DNA from: CAWBRT01 sp963696525
Lineage (GTDB): Bacteria > Acidobacteriota > Terriglobia > Terriglobales > Acidobacteriaceae
Assembly (NCBI GenBank): GCA_963696525.1
Contig: CAVOKO010000009.1
Coordinates: 372,001 to 436,000 of the forward strand
DNA length: 64,000 bases
Direction: 5' to 3'
Shown one piece after another: positions 36,189-44,945 of this stretch. Below the pieces are notes generated by a model. The model was not told where the DNA came from. It ran no database searches and was given only the letters and a program-made list of their open reading frames with translations. Within the stretch, counting starts at the first letter, position 1. Each line of letters begins with the position of its first letter. The position numbers were made by a program, and so were the translations under genes.

Positions 36189-37192
36189 TATTTCTTCATC
36201 ACCTCAACCACTCCGAGCTTTGCGCCACTCAGTTGCCGAAACCACCTCATCCCGTTTAGCCAGTCCACCAGGCCCAGAGGCTTCACCCGTATGATCAGGA
36301 TCAGGATGATGGAGTAGGCGATCAGATGGCCTCCCGGAATTGCGTTTCCGAGCATGACGCGAAGATATTCCGAGATGGGCATCAAAAGAAAGGCACCGAG
36401 CAGCGGGCCGCCGACGGTTCCGATACCGCCGATAATTGCCGGCAACACGATCTCGATGGAATAGCCGCCCAGCATGAGGTCAGGCTCTATGTAGCGAACG
36501 TACTGCGCATAGTACGCTCCGGCAACGGCGGTGAAAGCCGCGCTCAGAAAAGCAGCTAAGAGCTTATATCTGACCACATTAATGCCAATCGCGTTGGCGG
36601 TGTCCTCGTCTTCGCGAACGCACTTGAAGGCATAACCAATACGGGAGCGTTCCAGGATTGCAAAACTTCCGTAGATAACAAAAAGCAGCCCCAACCCAAT
36701 GTAGTAGTAAGGCAACTTGCCGGAAAAATGGAAATTGTACCAGGACCGATCTACCATTGGCAGCAGAATGCCCTGCGCCTTGCCGACCATCCCCCAATTC
36801 GTAAACAGATTACGAAAGGTCTCGGCGAAGGCGATAGTTGCAAGCGCGAAATAAGGTCCCCTGAGGACGAAACACGGATAAAAAATGATGGCGGCCGTTA
36901 CACCGGCGAGCAGTCCTCCAACAATCATACCAATCCAGGGAGTCACGTTGTAATTGATCAATAACAGCGTGGACGCATAAGCTCCCATTGCCATAAAAGC
37001 GGCGTGCCCGAGGGAGAATTGACCAGTCAGTCCGCCAAGAATGTTCCAGGCAACTGCCAGCATTGCCACATAGAACAGCATGATGAACACATGCAGGATA
37101 TATGGTGCCGCAATGAAGAAAGGAACTAACAGCAAAACGAATAACAGAAAAAACTCGACACGGAATGATCGCAAATGTCCCACCCGGGTCAC
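36188..37192 (-). CDS. livM: ABC transporter permease, LivM-like
   Basis: A 334-aa polytopic permease with about 8-10 hydrophobic segments. The motif LGGLTGQFSLGHAAFMAMGAY and the cytoplasmic EAA-like loop SRIGYAFKCVREDEDTANAIGIN are characteristic of LivM. It overlaps LivH by 4 bp and LivG by 1 bp. It forms the transmembrane channel with LivH. Confidence 0.9.
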   Translation of the reverse strand: MTRVGHLRSFRVEFFLLFVLLLVPFFIAAPYILHVFIMLFYVAMLAVAWNILGGLTGQFSLGHAAFMAMGAYASTLLLINYNVTPWIGMIVGGLLAGVTAAIIFYPCFVLRGPYFALATIAFAETFRNLFTNWGMVGKAQGILLPMVDRSWYNFHFSGKLPYYYIGLGLLFVIYGSFAILERSRIGYAFKCVREDEDTANAIGINVVRYKLLAAFLSAAFTAVAGAYYAQYVRYIEPDLMLGGYSIEIVLPAIIGGIGTVGGPLLGAFLLMPISEYLRVMLGNAIPGGHLIAYSIILILIIRVKPLGLVDWLNGMRWFRQLSGAKLGVVEVMKK

Positions 37193-38058
37193 CTCGCCCT
37201 CGACACAAAATGCTGGCGCAATATCAGGATTGCGAGAAAGGTCAGAAACACTACCGAGTCCTTAAACTGCGGTCCCACGACGAACGCTCCCATGGTTTCC
37301 AGCAGGCCCAGAACGATTCCACCCACGAAAGCGCCCTTGATGCTCCCAAGTCCACCGAGGACCACCACCACAAAAGCACGTAGAGTGAAAGTTGCCCCGA
37401 CCATCGGGAACACGTAGTAGAAGGGCAACAATAACGTGCCGGCGATTCCGGCCAAGGCCGCGCCAATTGCGTATGACAGGATGTACATTCGATTGATGTT
37501 GATCCCCACCAGTCGCGCCCCGATGGGATTTTGGGAAGTGGCCCTAATTTTTTTGCCCGTTCCCGACTTCATCAGGAACGCGTACAACAGGAAGGTCACG
37601 AAGATCAGGACGCCGAAACTGATCAGCTTCGGCAGGCTGACCACCTGCCCGAGCAAATGAATATTTTTCAGTGAATATCCGGTCTGCACCGTTCGGTAAT
37701 CGGACTTAAACAGCACCAGGGCCAGGTTCTGCATCAGCATCATCAGGCCAACCGTCATGAAGATGAGGTTGGAGTCATTGGCTGCGCCGAGCAATGGCGT
37801 GATCAGGCCATGCTGGATGACCGTTCCCAGACACATCATAATGATGGCGACCAGTGGTAGTGATAGATAAGGATCCAGGCCGAGAGTGCTGGTGAATAGA
37901 TAGGTCAGGTACATGCCGACCATCAACAGTTCGCCCTGGCAAAAGTTGACGATCTTCATGACGCCAAATATCACATTCAGACCCATACCCATTAGCGCAT
38001 AGAAACCGCCTACTAGAATCCCGTTGATCACGACCTGGACAACGACTCCGCTCAACAC
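37189..38058 (-). CDS. livH: ABC transporter permease, LivH-like
   Basis: A polytopic permease and first gene of the operon. The N-terminus GILVGGFYALMGMGLNVIFGVMKIVNFCQG and the loop GKKIRATSQNPIGARLVGININR are diagnostic of LivH. I place the start at the GTG at 38058, which follows GGAGGTGGA closely. A TTG at 38130 in the same frame would add 24 residues with no membrane-protein character. Confidence 0.88.
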   Translation of the reverse strand: MLSGVVVQVVINGILVGGFYALMGMGLNVIFGVMKIVNFCQGELLMVGMYLTYLFTSTLGLDPYLSLPLVAIIMMCLGTVIQHGLITPLLGAANDSNLIFMTVGLMMLMQNLALVLFKSDYRTVQTGYSLKNIHLLGQVVSLPKLISFGVLIFVTFLLYAFLMKSGTGKKIRATSQNPIGARLVGININRMYILSYAIGAALAGIAGTLLLPFYYVFPMVGATFTLRAFVVVVLGGLGSIKGAFVGGIVLGLLETMGAFVVGPQFKDSVVFLTFLAILILRQHFVSRAR

Positions 38059-38524
38059 TCCACCTCCGTTGTGGTGCTTCCACTCGATTACACGCAAGCG
38101 TGGGGAAAGCGAAAACCTTACTTTCACCAAAACGAACGAAAAGGGATTAGGGGCAGACCTCCGCGCCGAGAATTACATCCCCCATTTGCGAACCGTTAAT
38201 ATCCGTCTTGGTGACCCATGATTTTGTAGCTCTCACCTCGAAAAGTCAACGTCATTCGATTGCACACTCCCATCAGCCACACTCAGTCCGTCCTCGTCCC
38301 GACACTGCTTCTGCGCGTTTGTCACTTTCGGAAAGCGCCCGCCGCCAGTGACGTCGCTCAGTTGTCCGGGTACAAATCCAGCTTCGTTGGAAGTCGGGAA
38401 TTACACTTTTAGCCAACCGCAGATGGCGCTGGCGGGGTTCCGGCGGGCGAAGTTGCCGAACGAGACGCTGTGGAGGTGACGCCGGCTGATTTCAGGTGGC
38501 TGCGTCTGATATAAATAGAGATCT
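38059..38524. other. divergent intergenic region between the liv operon and the DsbA-like gene
   Basis: About 460 bp holding the presumed liv promoter and that of the DsbA/FrnE-like gene. No gene is supported here. Confidence 0.45.
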
Positions 38525-39142
38525 ATGCCGCTGACGATTCTGGTCTTCTCCGACTACGTTTGACCGTGGTGCTTCCTGGCGGAGTCTCCGCTGAAACAGG
38601 CCACCGAAGGCAAAAATGTCCAGATCGAATGGATGCCTTTTGAGCTGCATCCTACTCCCACCCCCACGCGCAAACCAGAAGACAATTACTTGCAGACGGC
38701 GTGGAAGGAGAGGATCTATCCGATGGCAGCGAAGCTGGGGGTGCACATGAGGCTTCCCGCCGTCTCACCGTATCCGTACACCAACCTCGCCTTCCAAGGG
38801 CTGGAATTCGCGAAAGATCACCGCAAGAGCGATGAGTACAACGACGCGGTGTTCCGGGCCTTCTTTCAGCAGAGTCGGAACATCGGACGCGTTGACGTGC
38901 TCTCTGACATCGCGAAGGAAGTCGGCTTGGACCCGGAGCAGTTTCGGGAGGCGCTTGAAAAAGGAGCTTACCGCGACCGCATCCAGCAACTGCTGCAAAC
39001 AGCATACGAGCGCATCGGAGTGACAGCGGTTCCGACCATGATCATCGGGCGGCAGCGACTCGAGGGTCTCTATCCGGCAGAGACCATGCGGCAGGTGATC
39101 GAGAGCGAACTGGCACAGGAGTCGGCCGAGGGTTTACGCTAA
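38525..39142 (+). CDS. DsbA/FrnE-family oxidoreductase with in-frame UGA at the catalytic cysteine (candidate selenoprotein)
   Basis: Read from the ATG at 38525 the frame gives MPLTILVFSDYV, then TGA (38561-38563), then PWCFLAESPLK and the rest of a DSBA-like thioredoxin-fold protein (IEWMPFELHPTP; cis-proline motif GVTAVPTMI), ending at 39142. The length of 205 codons matches the family. Homologues have CPWC at this place, so UGA replaces the first, nucleophilic cysteine and would give UPWC if read as selenocysteine. A start at 38633, which a standard caller would choose, removes the first strand and the active site. A hairpin about 20 nt after the UGA could serve as SECIS. Alternatives are a TGC-to-TGA nonsense mutation or a sequencing error. 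No sel gene is in the window. Confidence 0.7.
38575..38600 (+). promoter_or_regulatory. possible bacterial SECIS-like hairpin downstream of the UGA
   Basis: GCGGA (38579-38583) pairs with TCCGC (38587-38591) around the three-base loop GTC. An outer CCTG/CAGG pairing (38575-38578 with 38597-38600) has a 5-nt bulge. The loop begins with G, 20 nt after the UGA. That agrees with the general bacterial SECIS pattern as I know it: a short stem, a G at the start of the loop, and about 16-37 nt spacing. Such a small hairpin can occur by chance in GC-rich coding DNA. Confidence 0.4.
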
Positions 39143-39249
39143 CTGATCGGTCGCGAACCGGCGGCATGAATGCAGAAGCCCGATCGGCGGCTAAGGATTC
39201 GATGGCCGTCGATCCTGGATATCAACAACTATCCCTTTCGGAGAGAAGC

Positions 39250-39924
39250 ATGCATAAGCTCCAGTTTGCCTTTTTGTTCCTGTCGCTGGCTTGCGGTAGC
39301 AAGTTGTTTGCCCAAACCCGAGTGGCCCAAGCAGTGCCGGCTGCCTCCTCTTCGACATTGCAGCAGGATCGTCTGCCCGCTATCCCGGAGAGCAAGCAGA
39401 CGGAAGCTCAGAAGAAAGCGTCGGCAGAGTTCGTGACCATCCGCAAGGCGCCGGTTTTCGGTCCGTTTGTTCCGTTGCTGCGCAGTCCCGAACTGATGCT
39501 GCGGGCCTCGGCGATGGGCGATTACTTGCGTTACCGGGATGCGCTGCCAGCCAAACTCAATGAGTTCATCATCCTGATCGTGGCGCGAGAGTGGACGCAG
39601 GAATATGAGTGGTCCGTGCATTACCCGATCGCCATTAAAGCTGGACTCGATCCGGAGATCGCCAAGGCCCTGGCTGAAGGGCGACGACCTGCCAAAATGC
39701 GGGAGGAAGAGGAGATTGTATACGAGTTCTCGACCGAGCTTCACCGCAACAAGAGCGTCAGCGAAGCCACCTACTCCCGAGCGTTGGCAAAGTTCGGGGA
39801 ACAGGGGATGATGGACATGATTGGGGTGAACGGCTACTACACCTTGCTTGCCATGGTGATCAATGTTAGCCGCACGCCGGTGCCGAAGGACTACGCTCCG
39901 ATGCTCGTTCCAATGCCGCACTAA
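39250..39924 (+). CDS. exported carboxymuconolactone decarboxylase-fold (AhpD-like) protein
   Basis: An N-terminal signal peptide (LQFAFLFLSLACG ... AQ) is followed by a CMD-fold helical domain: FGPFVPLLRSPELMLRASAMGDYLRY, then LNEFIILIVAREWTQEYEWSVHYPIA. The histidine of EWSVH corresponds to the conserved active-site region, but the CxxC of AhpD peroxidases is absent, so peroxidase activity is unlikely. I start at the ATG at 39250 because the signal peptide follows directly. It is 107 bp downstream of the DsbA-like gene on the same strand. Confidence 0.82.
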   Translation: MHKLQFAFLFLSLACGSKLFAQTRVAQAVPAASSSTLQQDRLPAIPESKQTEAQKKASAEFVTIRKAPVFGPFVPLLRSPELMLRASAMGDYLRYRDALPAKLNEFIILIVAREWTQEYEWSVHYPIAIKAGLDPEIAKALAEGRRPAKMREEEEIVYEFSTELHRNKSVSEATYSRALAKFGEQGMMDMIGVNGYYTLLAMVINVSRTPVPKDYAPMLVPMPH

Positions 39925-40079
39925 ACCTACAGGACGCGCAGCAAGGGTATGAGACATTGCGGCTTGAGTACTGTGCTGTCTGCCCGGGCGGAGCGGCTGG
40001 CGTTATTGCTGGCTGGCCGATGACGTGCGCACGATGATTTCGATACCGCTGAAGTTTGCGGTATCGCAGGTAATTGGGT

Positions 40080-40379
40080 TTTTCAAGGGAAGAGCGGCGC
40101 AAGCAGCACTCCGACTCCCGAACGAAGGCAAGACCCCACCCCAGCGAATTGACGAGCAACCCCAGATAGCTGGGGTTGCGGATGACGCCCTGGCCTGTGG
40201 CGAGGTGATCAGCTTGCTCGGGATGCAGTCGGATTGATCTCAGAATTCACGCGAAGCACGTTGACGCTGCGGTGCGACCACTTCTCCTGAAAAAACGCCC
40301 CCAACCAATTGATCAGGGAAACAATGGCGATCAAGCCGACTGCCGTGATCAACCGTATGATAAGAAATGTCGTCGTCAT
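40080..40379 (-). pseudogene. broken isoprenylcysteine carboxyl methyltransferase-like gene
   Basis: From the ATG at 40379 a membrane segment reads FLIIRLITAVGLIAIVSLINW. The frame stops at a TGA after NPTASRAS. A shifted frame then gives GQGVIRNPSYLGLLVNSLGW and GLAFVR, closely resembling the ICMT motif RHPSYLGLLLxxLG. Another shift gives LRSGVGVLLAPLF. At least two lesions interrupt it, and the 3' part (to about 39930) is unrecognisable. The family methylates lipids or prenylated substrates, but this copy is probably non-functional. Confidence 0.5.
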
Positions 40380-40932
40380 TACCTATTCTCCGTTCTACCA
40401 CATTGGACGCGCAGAGTTCTAAGTCGGACGTAAAAAGTTCGTAAAGCATTTCTTAATACCACTCCATCATGTGGAATGCGAGTGAAGCCGAACGCATGAA
40501 GCAAACACTGGATGAGGGTAAATGGTGAGGATGGTAAGAATCCCTACCTCGCAAGAGAGTTAAGGACTTAGGTCCGATTGATTCCAAGAGCGCCCTGATC
40601 TTCGGCACTTCTGACCTGCCCATATCGCCAAAAAAACGTTACCGGACGTTATCGCAAGGGGCGCCAACCCGGTATTCCAAAAGCGATACCGGGAAGCATA
40701 ACCTTTGTGATTTGTTCGCTGAGGTCCCAATCCAGTGTCATGGCTGAATACACCGCTGAAATAACTCAGGGCGCCTGGAAAGGATTCCTTATGCTGCTCG
40801 TGCTCGGTGCAATCGGTTGGTTCATGTGATGACCCCCGGCAAAGCCGACGATGACCTTACTCAAATAATGGCAGCTTTGGCAAAGTAGATGCCGAGGCTG
40901 GAGGCTGCCTGAGAGATTCACTCTAAAGCTTG
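40380..40932. other. intergenic region, mostly empty
   Basis: About 550 bp. Besides a possible 29-codon frame (listed separately), nothing is recognised. Confidence 0.35.
40740..40829 (+). CDS. possible 29-aa single-pass membrane peptide
   Basis: The frame runs from ATG to TGA and encodes an amphipathic start (MAEYTAEITQGAWKG) and one hydrophobic helix (FLMLLVLGAIGWFM). GAGG lies about 14 nt upstream, too far for a good ribosome site. Composition resembles small membrane proteins, but evidence is thin. Confidence 0.22.
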   Translation: MAEYTAEITQGAWKGFLMLLVLGAIGWFM

Positions 40933-41313
40933 TCACGGCACCAGTTCGAGGTAAATGGACAGCCCCTGTGGGCCAATCGGAGTACAAGTATCGAGTTTCG
41001 TGCCGTCTGCAAATTGAAATAGCAACGTGGCTGCTTTCTGTTGATCATCAAGCATGGCACGTATATCCGGAGGCAGTCTACTCGTCAATGCCGGTGACAT
41101 CGCTGGCATCGTGTTAGGTTTCGCAGAAACCACGGTTGCCTGCTTCCCTGCATGGGCAAGATCAGCTTGATTGGTTCCGGGCTGGCATAGCGGAATATTA
41201 TGTACGTTGACGTTTTTTCCGACTAGCTTCATTGGGTCTTTTATAGCAGGCGGGTTCTTTCCAAAGCCGCTTACCGCCAACAGCAACAGTAACGCGGCAA
41301 ACAGTTGCTTCAC
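40933..41313 (-). CDS. exported protein of unknown function
   Basis: A 126-aa protein with a clear signal peptide (KQLFAALLLLLAVSGFG). It starts at GTG with GAGGAG at 6 nt. The mature part has two cysteines (PLCQPG and DTCTPIG) that could form a disulfide, and a C-terminal beta-like stretch (LFQFADGTKLDTC). No domain is recognised. It is likely periplasmic. Confidence 0.65.
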   Translation of the reverse strand: MKQLFAALLLLLAVSGFGKNPPAIKDPMKLVGKNVNVHNIPLCQPGTNQADLAHAGKQATVVSAKPNTMPAMSPALTSRLPPDIRAMLDDQQKAATLLFQFADGTKLDTCTPIGPQGLSIYLELVP

Positions 41314-41334
41314 CGGATTCTCCTCGTTGAGCCC

Positions 41335-41537
41335 TCAAGACTCGCTCAAAGCGATTAAACTAGCGGCATGATCATACCGCAACTCCTCGCCGCCAGCCCA
41401 TAGATCAAAAGCGTAAAACCGGGGTTTCCCTCGCCGAAATAACAGGTCTTGGAATTGGTTTTGCCATGGCGGGCGAGACCGACGATTTCGCCGTCGAGCA
41501 CGGCAGAACGGCAGCGAAGATCAGCAGGCAGGCTCAT
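41335..41537 (-). pseudogene. ATP-dependent DNA ligase (LigD-type) fragment, frameshifted
   Basis: The first frame reads LRCRSAVLDGEIVGLARHGK. After a shift near 41455 another frame gives QFQDLLFRRGKPRFYAFDLW and AGGEELR, ending in a TGA at 41335. These are consecutive segments of the adenylation domain of NHEJ-type ligases (SAVLDGEIV ... LLFRRGxPxFxAFDLL). The catalytic KxDG lysine region and the whole C-terminus are missing. It is a relic, not a gene. It overlaps the upstream membrane-protein stop as ATGA. Confidence 0.65.
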
Positions 41538-42039
41538 TGCCGCGAGGTGTGCTCACGAGCCTTTGTGCTGCCAAGTAAGAGCGGAATGCTCGCACCGAGT
41601 GAGTATGCGAGCGAGTTCATAGCGGGCCAGACGAAGAATAGCTGGTTGACGCCAAGCGCATCATCAGGACTGCGTTCTCCCTGCAAAAGAGGGAAAACAT
41701 CCGCCATCGTGCGATCCCAGCTTCGAGTCACCCAAAAGAAATCTGCCATGAGCAACGTCAGCAACACAGCGCCCGACAGCCATGTTAAGCACGCCACGGA
41801 ATCGCGTGAACGCCAATTAACGATGGCCCGAGCAACAGTCCGGCCCACCAGATAAATGGGCTGTACCACATCAACAGGTTGGAGTTGCTGGATGCCGGGT
41901 CAAAGCCGGTAGCCCGTACAAGCAGCACTCCTGCGAAGTCAGCACATAATCCGCATCCCAGCAGGGCAGCCATGCTGTGCAACAGGAAGACTCCAGCGGA
42001 CGTAGAACAACCTTCGGGAGAGTTTGTTTTCGTGAACAT
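41534..42039 (-). pseudogene. four-TM membrane protein of unknown function, frameshifted
   Basis: The first frame (from 42039) encodes two hydrophobic segments ending at LLMWYSPFIWWAGLLL, then runs to a stop. A second frame picks up at IVNWRSRDSVACLTWLSGAV and continues with two more membrane segments to 41534. A single indel in the stretch around 41825-41835 joins them into about 165 residues. No family is recognised. Confidence 0.55.
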
Positions 42040-42251
42040 TTGGGCCTCCAGCGCTCACGAAATGACCGATTCGAGCATCGCGGATCATCGCTCGACTAAG
42101 CAAGTTTAGCACTTCTCTAGCTAAGAACATTTAAGGACTGCCCAGCAAAAGAACTTTCTCTGATGGCGGCGAGGCCGGGCAGCATTGTGGCGCCAGCGTG
42201 CCCTTTGTTGTAAGATTCGGTTTCTCTCAATCCGCAAAGGAAGTCGGTGAA

Positions 42252-42539
42252 ATGAGCAACGCTTACGTTGTCGGACATCTGACAGTGAAAGATGCTGAAA
42301 AGTGGGCTGAGTACCGCAGTCGAGTTGCAGCTACTTTGGAGCCGTGGGGTGCCGAGCTTGTTTTTCGAGGGACAAAAATAGCAATCCTTGCAGGCGAATA
42401 CTCGCACTCAGACATAGTGGTCATCCGTTTTCCGGACAAAGAGGCTGTCAATGGGTGGCACTCTTCAGCAGCCTATCAAGCACTAATTCCTCTGCGGGAG
42501 CAGGCAGCGGAAATGGTTTTGCTTTCCTACGAAACATAG
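42252..42539 (+). CDS. DUF1330 family protein (Dabb-like fold)
   Basis: A 95-aa protein starting at the ATG at 42252 with AAAGGAAG upstream. AYVVGHLTVKDAEKWAEYRS and VVIRFPDKEAVNGWHSSAAY with a final ALIPLREQAA are the typical DUF1330 features. These small alpha/beta ferredoxin-like proteins are of unknown function and often lie in accessory or stress regions. It is intact, unlike several neighbours. Confidence 0.85.
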   Translation: MSNAYVVGHLTVKDAEKWAEYRSRVAATLEPWGAELVFRGTKIAILAGEYSHSDIVVIRFPDKEAVNGWHSSAAYQALIPLREQAAEMVLLSYET

Positions 42540-42784
42540 CTTCCGCTCGGCTTGAGCGGTTACTTATGCAAGTGGTTGCGTTCGAGCCCTCGAAGGACAC
42601 CCCGCCGCGTCCTGCTGAATTGCCCGTTCTTTCCGGCAATGGCAGCACACAGGAGCATGCGGGTCAGGAAAGTGCTCGTTGCAGTGCAACCACACAGAGA
42701 CGTTGCCACAAAGGCGTCCATGAGATAGATCTTGATTGCGTTGGTCGGCATCCTTTTGGCTGCCGGCCCTGCTGCGGAGGCAAA

Positions 42785-43207
42785 ATGAACGAGCAGGACA
42801 TCGCCGGAACATGGTCGGTCTTGTCGGTAGTGAATGAAGTCGATGGTAAGAAGGTTGACCTTTTCGGCCCAAATCCGCAAGGGCAGTTCATCTTTACCCC
42901 TGATGGTTATTTCTCCATCAACATAATTCGCTCCGGTCGAACAAAGTTTGCCTCCAACAACAGCAAGGCTGGCACTGCCGAGGAGAACAAAGAGGCGATG
43001 TCCGGAACTCTCAGCCTGTTTGGCACGTACACGATCAATTCTGACGGCTGGCAAACGCTTCGGATCGTCGGCAGCAGTTTTCCCAATTGGGATGGCGCTA
43101 AACAAAAACGCCTCGTTCAGATCAAGGGTGATGAGATGACGTATGAGAATCCAACAGCGCCAACTGGAAGCGGCCATGTCGTGCTCATGCTAAGACGAGC
43201 CAGGTAA
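42785..43207 (+). CDS. lipocalin-like domain protein, probably separated from its signal peptide
   Basis: The mature-type domain begins NEQDIAGTWSVLSVVNEVDG and includes DLFGPNPQGQFIFTPDGYFS and WDGAKQKRLVQIKGDEMTYE, matching the bacterial lipocalin-like (Lipocalin_5) group. A convincing signal peptide core (ILIALVGILLAAGPAAEA) lies just upstream (42729-42782) in another frame, after ATG AGA TAG at 42720. At least a stop and a frameshift therefore separate export signal and domain. As read, translation from the ATG at 42785 would give a cytoplasmic protein of 140 residues. Confidence 0.7.
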   Translation: MNEQDIAGTWSVLSVVNEVDGKKVDLFGPNPQGQFIFTPDGYFSINIIRSGRTKFASNNSKAGTAEENKEAMSGTLSLFGTYTINSDGWQTLRIVGSSFPNWDGAKQKRLVQIKGDEMTYENPTAPTGSGHVVLMLRRAR

Positions 43208-43277
43208 GGGTTTGGGGTTGGCCATCACACCAATGGGATTGTTGCGAGAACGCCAAACCCGAATCAAAAAAGCAAAC

Positions 43278-43329
43278 GGCGCACGCCGTAGTATGTGGGG
43301 TGAGGATGGCAACGGCGTGCGCCTTTTTT
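43278..43329 (+). terminator. strong rho-independent terminator, partly bidirectional
   Basis: GGCGCACGCCGT (43278-43289) pairs perfectly with ACGGCGTGCGCC (43312-43323) around a 22-nt loop and is followed by TTTTTT. It lies 71 bp after the lipocalin-like gene. On the minus strand the same stem is followed by TTTGCTTTTTT, so it can also work in reverse. Confidence 0.88.
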
Positions 43330-43535
43330 AGTTGAACGAAGAGTAAAACCTCGGAAATTGTCGAGTCGGTGATACCCATCACACGCCTGAGGTCGCTGCA
43401 CATGGCTTGACGTACCCACCCCAACCTCGAAAATCCGGATCGCCGCCTCGTTCCCGCTCAAATAATTTTTCGACGGTAAGCTGCAAGTAATCCGTTCTAT
43501 TTTGTTGCGGAGTAGAAATAATAATCTGCTGTGTG

Positions 43536-43719
43536 GTCTTTGCCCACCGATCAAAGTGGCAAGCAACGAATCGATATCAGCTTTCAGCTCGCCGTCCACG
43601 TCTGGCCCCCAATCGCTCGGGCGGAAGAGAAAATCAAACCGTGGATCGCGAAGCTTCGCTGCTAATTTGTTGAGCGGTCGTCGAAAGTTCAGGGGCGATT
43701 GACTTAGAAAAATACGCGG
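43536..43719 (-). pseudogene. fragment resembling a HerA/DUF87-type ATPase
   Basis: A short segment reads RIFLSQSPLNFRRPLNKLAA, then DPRFDFLFRPSDWGPDVDGE and IDSLLATLIGGQRP. This resembles the region between nucleotide-binding motifs of HerA-like ATPases as I remember them. Both flanks are unrelated, and no Walker motif is present. I regard it as a relic with low confidence in the family name. Confidence 0.3.
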
Positions 43720-43871
43720 TGCAATCTGGCTGTGAGGCATGTACTGCGAAGGAGTTACCATCATCGCGTCGCCTGGTTGAACCGGCTCCCCACTCTGGTC
43801 TCTTGCGAGTGCTTCCGTCTGTTCCGATTGACCACCGGCAACAGTGTGGGTTGCGTTCATCGCGCGGTGCA

Positions 43872-44945
43872 TCAGCCGAACGTGAACGCAAACGCCTCTA
43901 CGCCCGGATCGAGAAACTCGATCTCGAACTGTCGATCAGCGATGGGCTTCGGTTGTCGGATCAGCTGATACAGTCCGCTGTTCGGTAACCGTGCCATTGC
44001 CTTGGTCGTCGACGTCAACTCCGTGAGCGGCGCCCGGCGGCTGTCCATCGATGAGCACGCGAAATCGCACGGAAGCTCCTCGCGCTGCCGGTCCCATGAC
44101 GAGATGAAGATCGCGGGCGTGAAAGCGGTACGCGATCCGCCCGTTGGCCTTATTCAGCACGGCGGCCTGTTTCTCCACCGTCCAATCACCCGAAAGGGCC
44201 CAATGATTGAGTCCCAACCGCGCGGGGGCAACATAGACGTGACGCTTGTCCAATACTCGCACCGCCGGGAGACGCAAAGTTCTCGGCGCGCTCATAGCCG
44301 ACATAGGTTTCCGGAGACTTCAAGCTGCCCCAATCGGCGGCAGCTTCCAGCACCACGGGCATCGACCGAAACCAGTTCATGACCGATGCCGCCGATTCCG
44401 GCCTCCGCCAGCAATTGTTGAATGATCCTTTCCGACTGTTCGTATTCGCCCTCGCCGAATTGATGATGTCGAATATGCCCCTGCGCATCGACGAAATAGA
44501 GGGCCGGCCAATATTCGTTCTTGAAAGCGCGCCATATCGCATGATCGCTATCGATCGCGATCGGATAATCGATCCTCATGTCCTTCGCGGCCCGGCGAAC
44601 GTTATCGACGTTTTTCTCGAATGCGAACTCAGGCGCGTGCACGCCGATCACCACCAATCCTTGATCCTTATATTTCTCGGCCCACGCGCGGACATAGGGA
44701 AGTGTGCGTCGCCAATTGATGCAGGAATAGGTCCAGAAGTCGATGAGGACGACTTTTCCGCGCAGGCCGGCGGCCGTCAATGGCGGCGAATTGAGCCACT
44801 CGGTTGCGCCTGCCGAGAGAAGGCAACTCGCCTTCAATGGACATTTGCGATGAGGTTGGACGCTCTTGTCCTTGGCAAGGCCCGATCAGAGTCCCGATTG
44901 CGCTGGCAAGTATCTGCGGTCAGCAAAGACTGTCTGCTTTCACGA
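43872..44945 (-). pseudogene. DipZ/TlpA-like thioredoxin-fold protein with C-terminal lectin-like domain, several frameshifts
   Basis: Pieces in different frames assemble one gene. There is an export signal remnant (ILASAIGTLIGPCQGQ). A thioredoxin-like domain follows (GKVVLIDFWTYSCINWRRTL, VVIGVHAPEFAFEKNVDN, HHQFGEGEYEQSERIIQQLL). Next comes AAADWGSLKSPETYVGYERA, and then the jelly-roll-like C-terminus (LNHWALSGDWTVEKQAAVLN, VMGPAARGASVRFRVLIDGQ, QPKPIADRQFEIEFLDPGVE). At least four indels break it, near 44820, 44360, 44290 and 43975. Amino-acid conservation is otherwise high. The active site reads CINW, lacking the second cysteine. Family members are exported thiol or peroxide-related proteins. 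Confidence 0.75.

Noticed and set aside
43264..43330. The perfect hairpin as the terminal inverted repeat of an insertion sequence.
   Set aside because: No transposase and no second copy were found; the T-runs fit a transcription terminator better.
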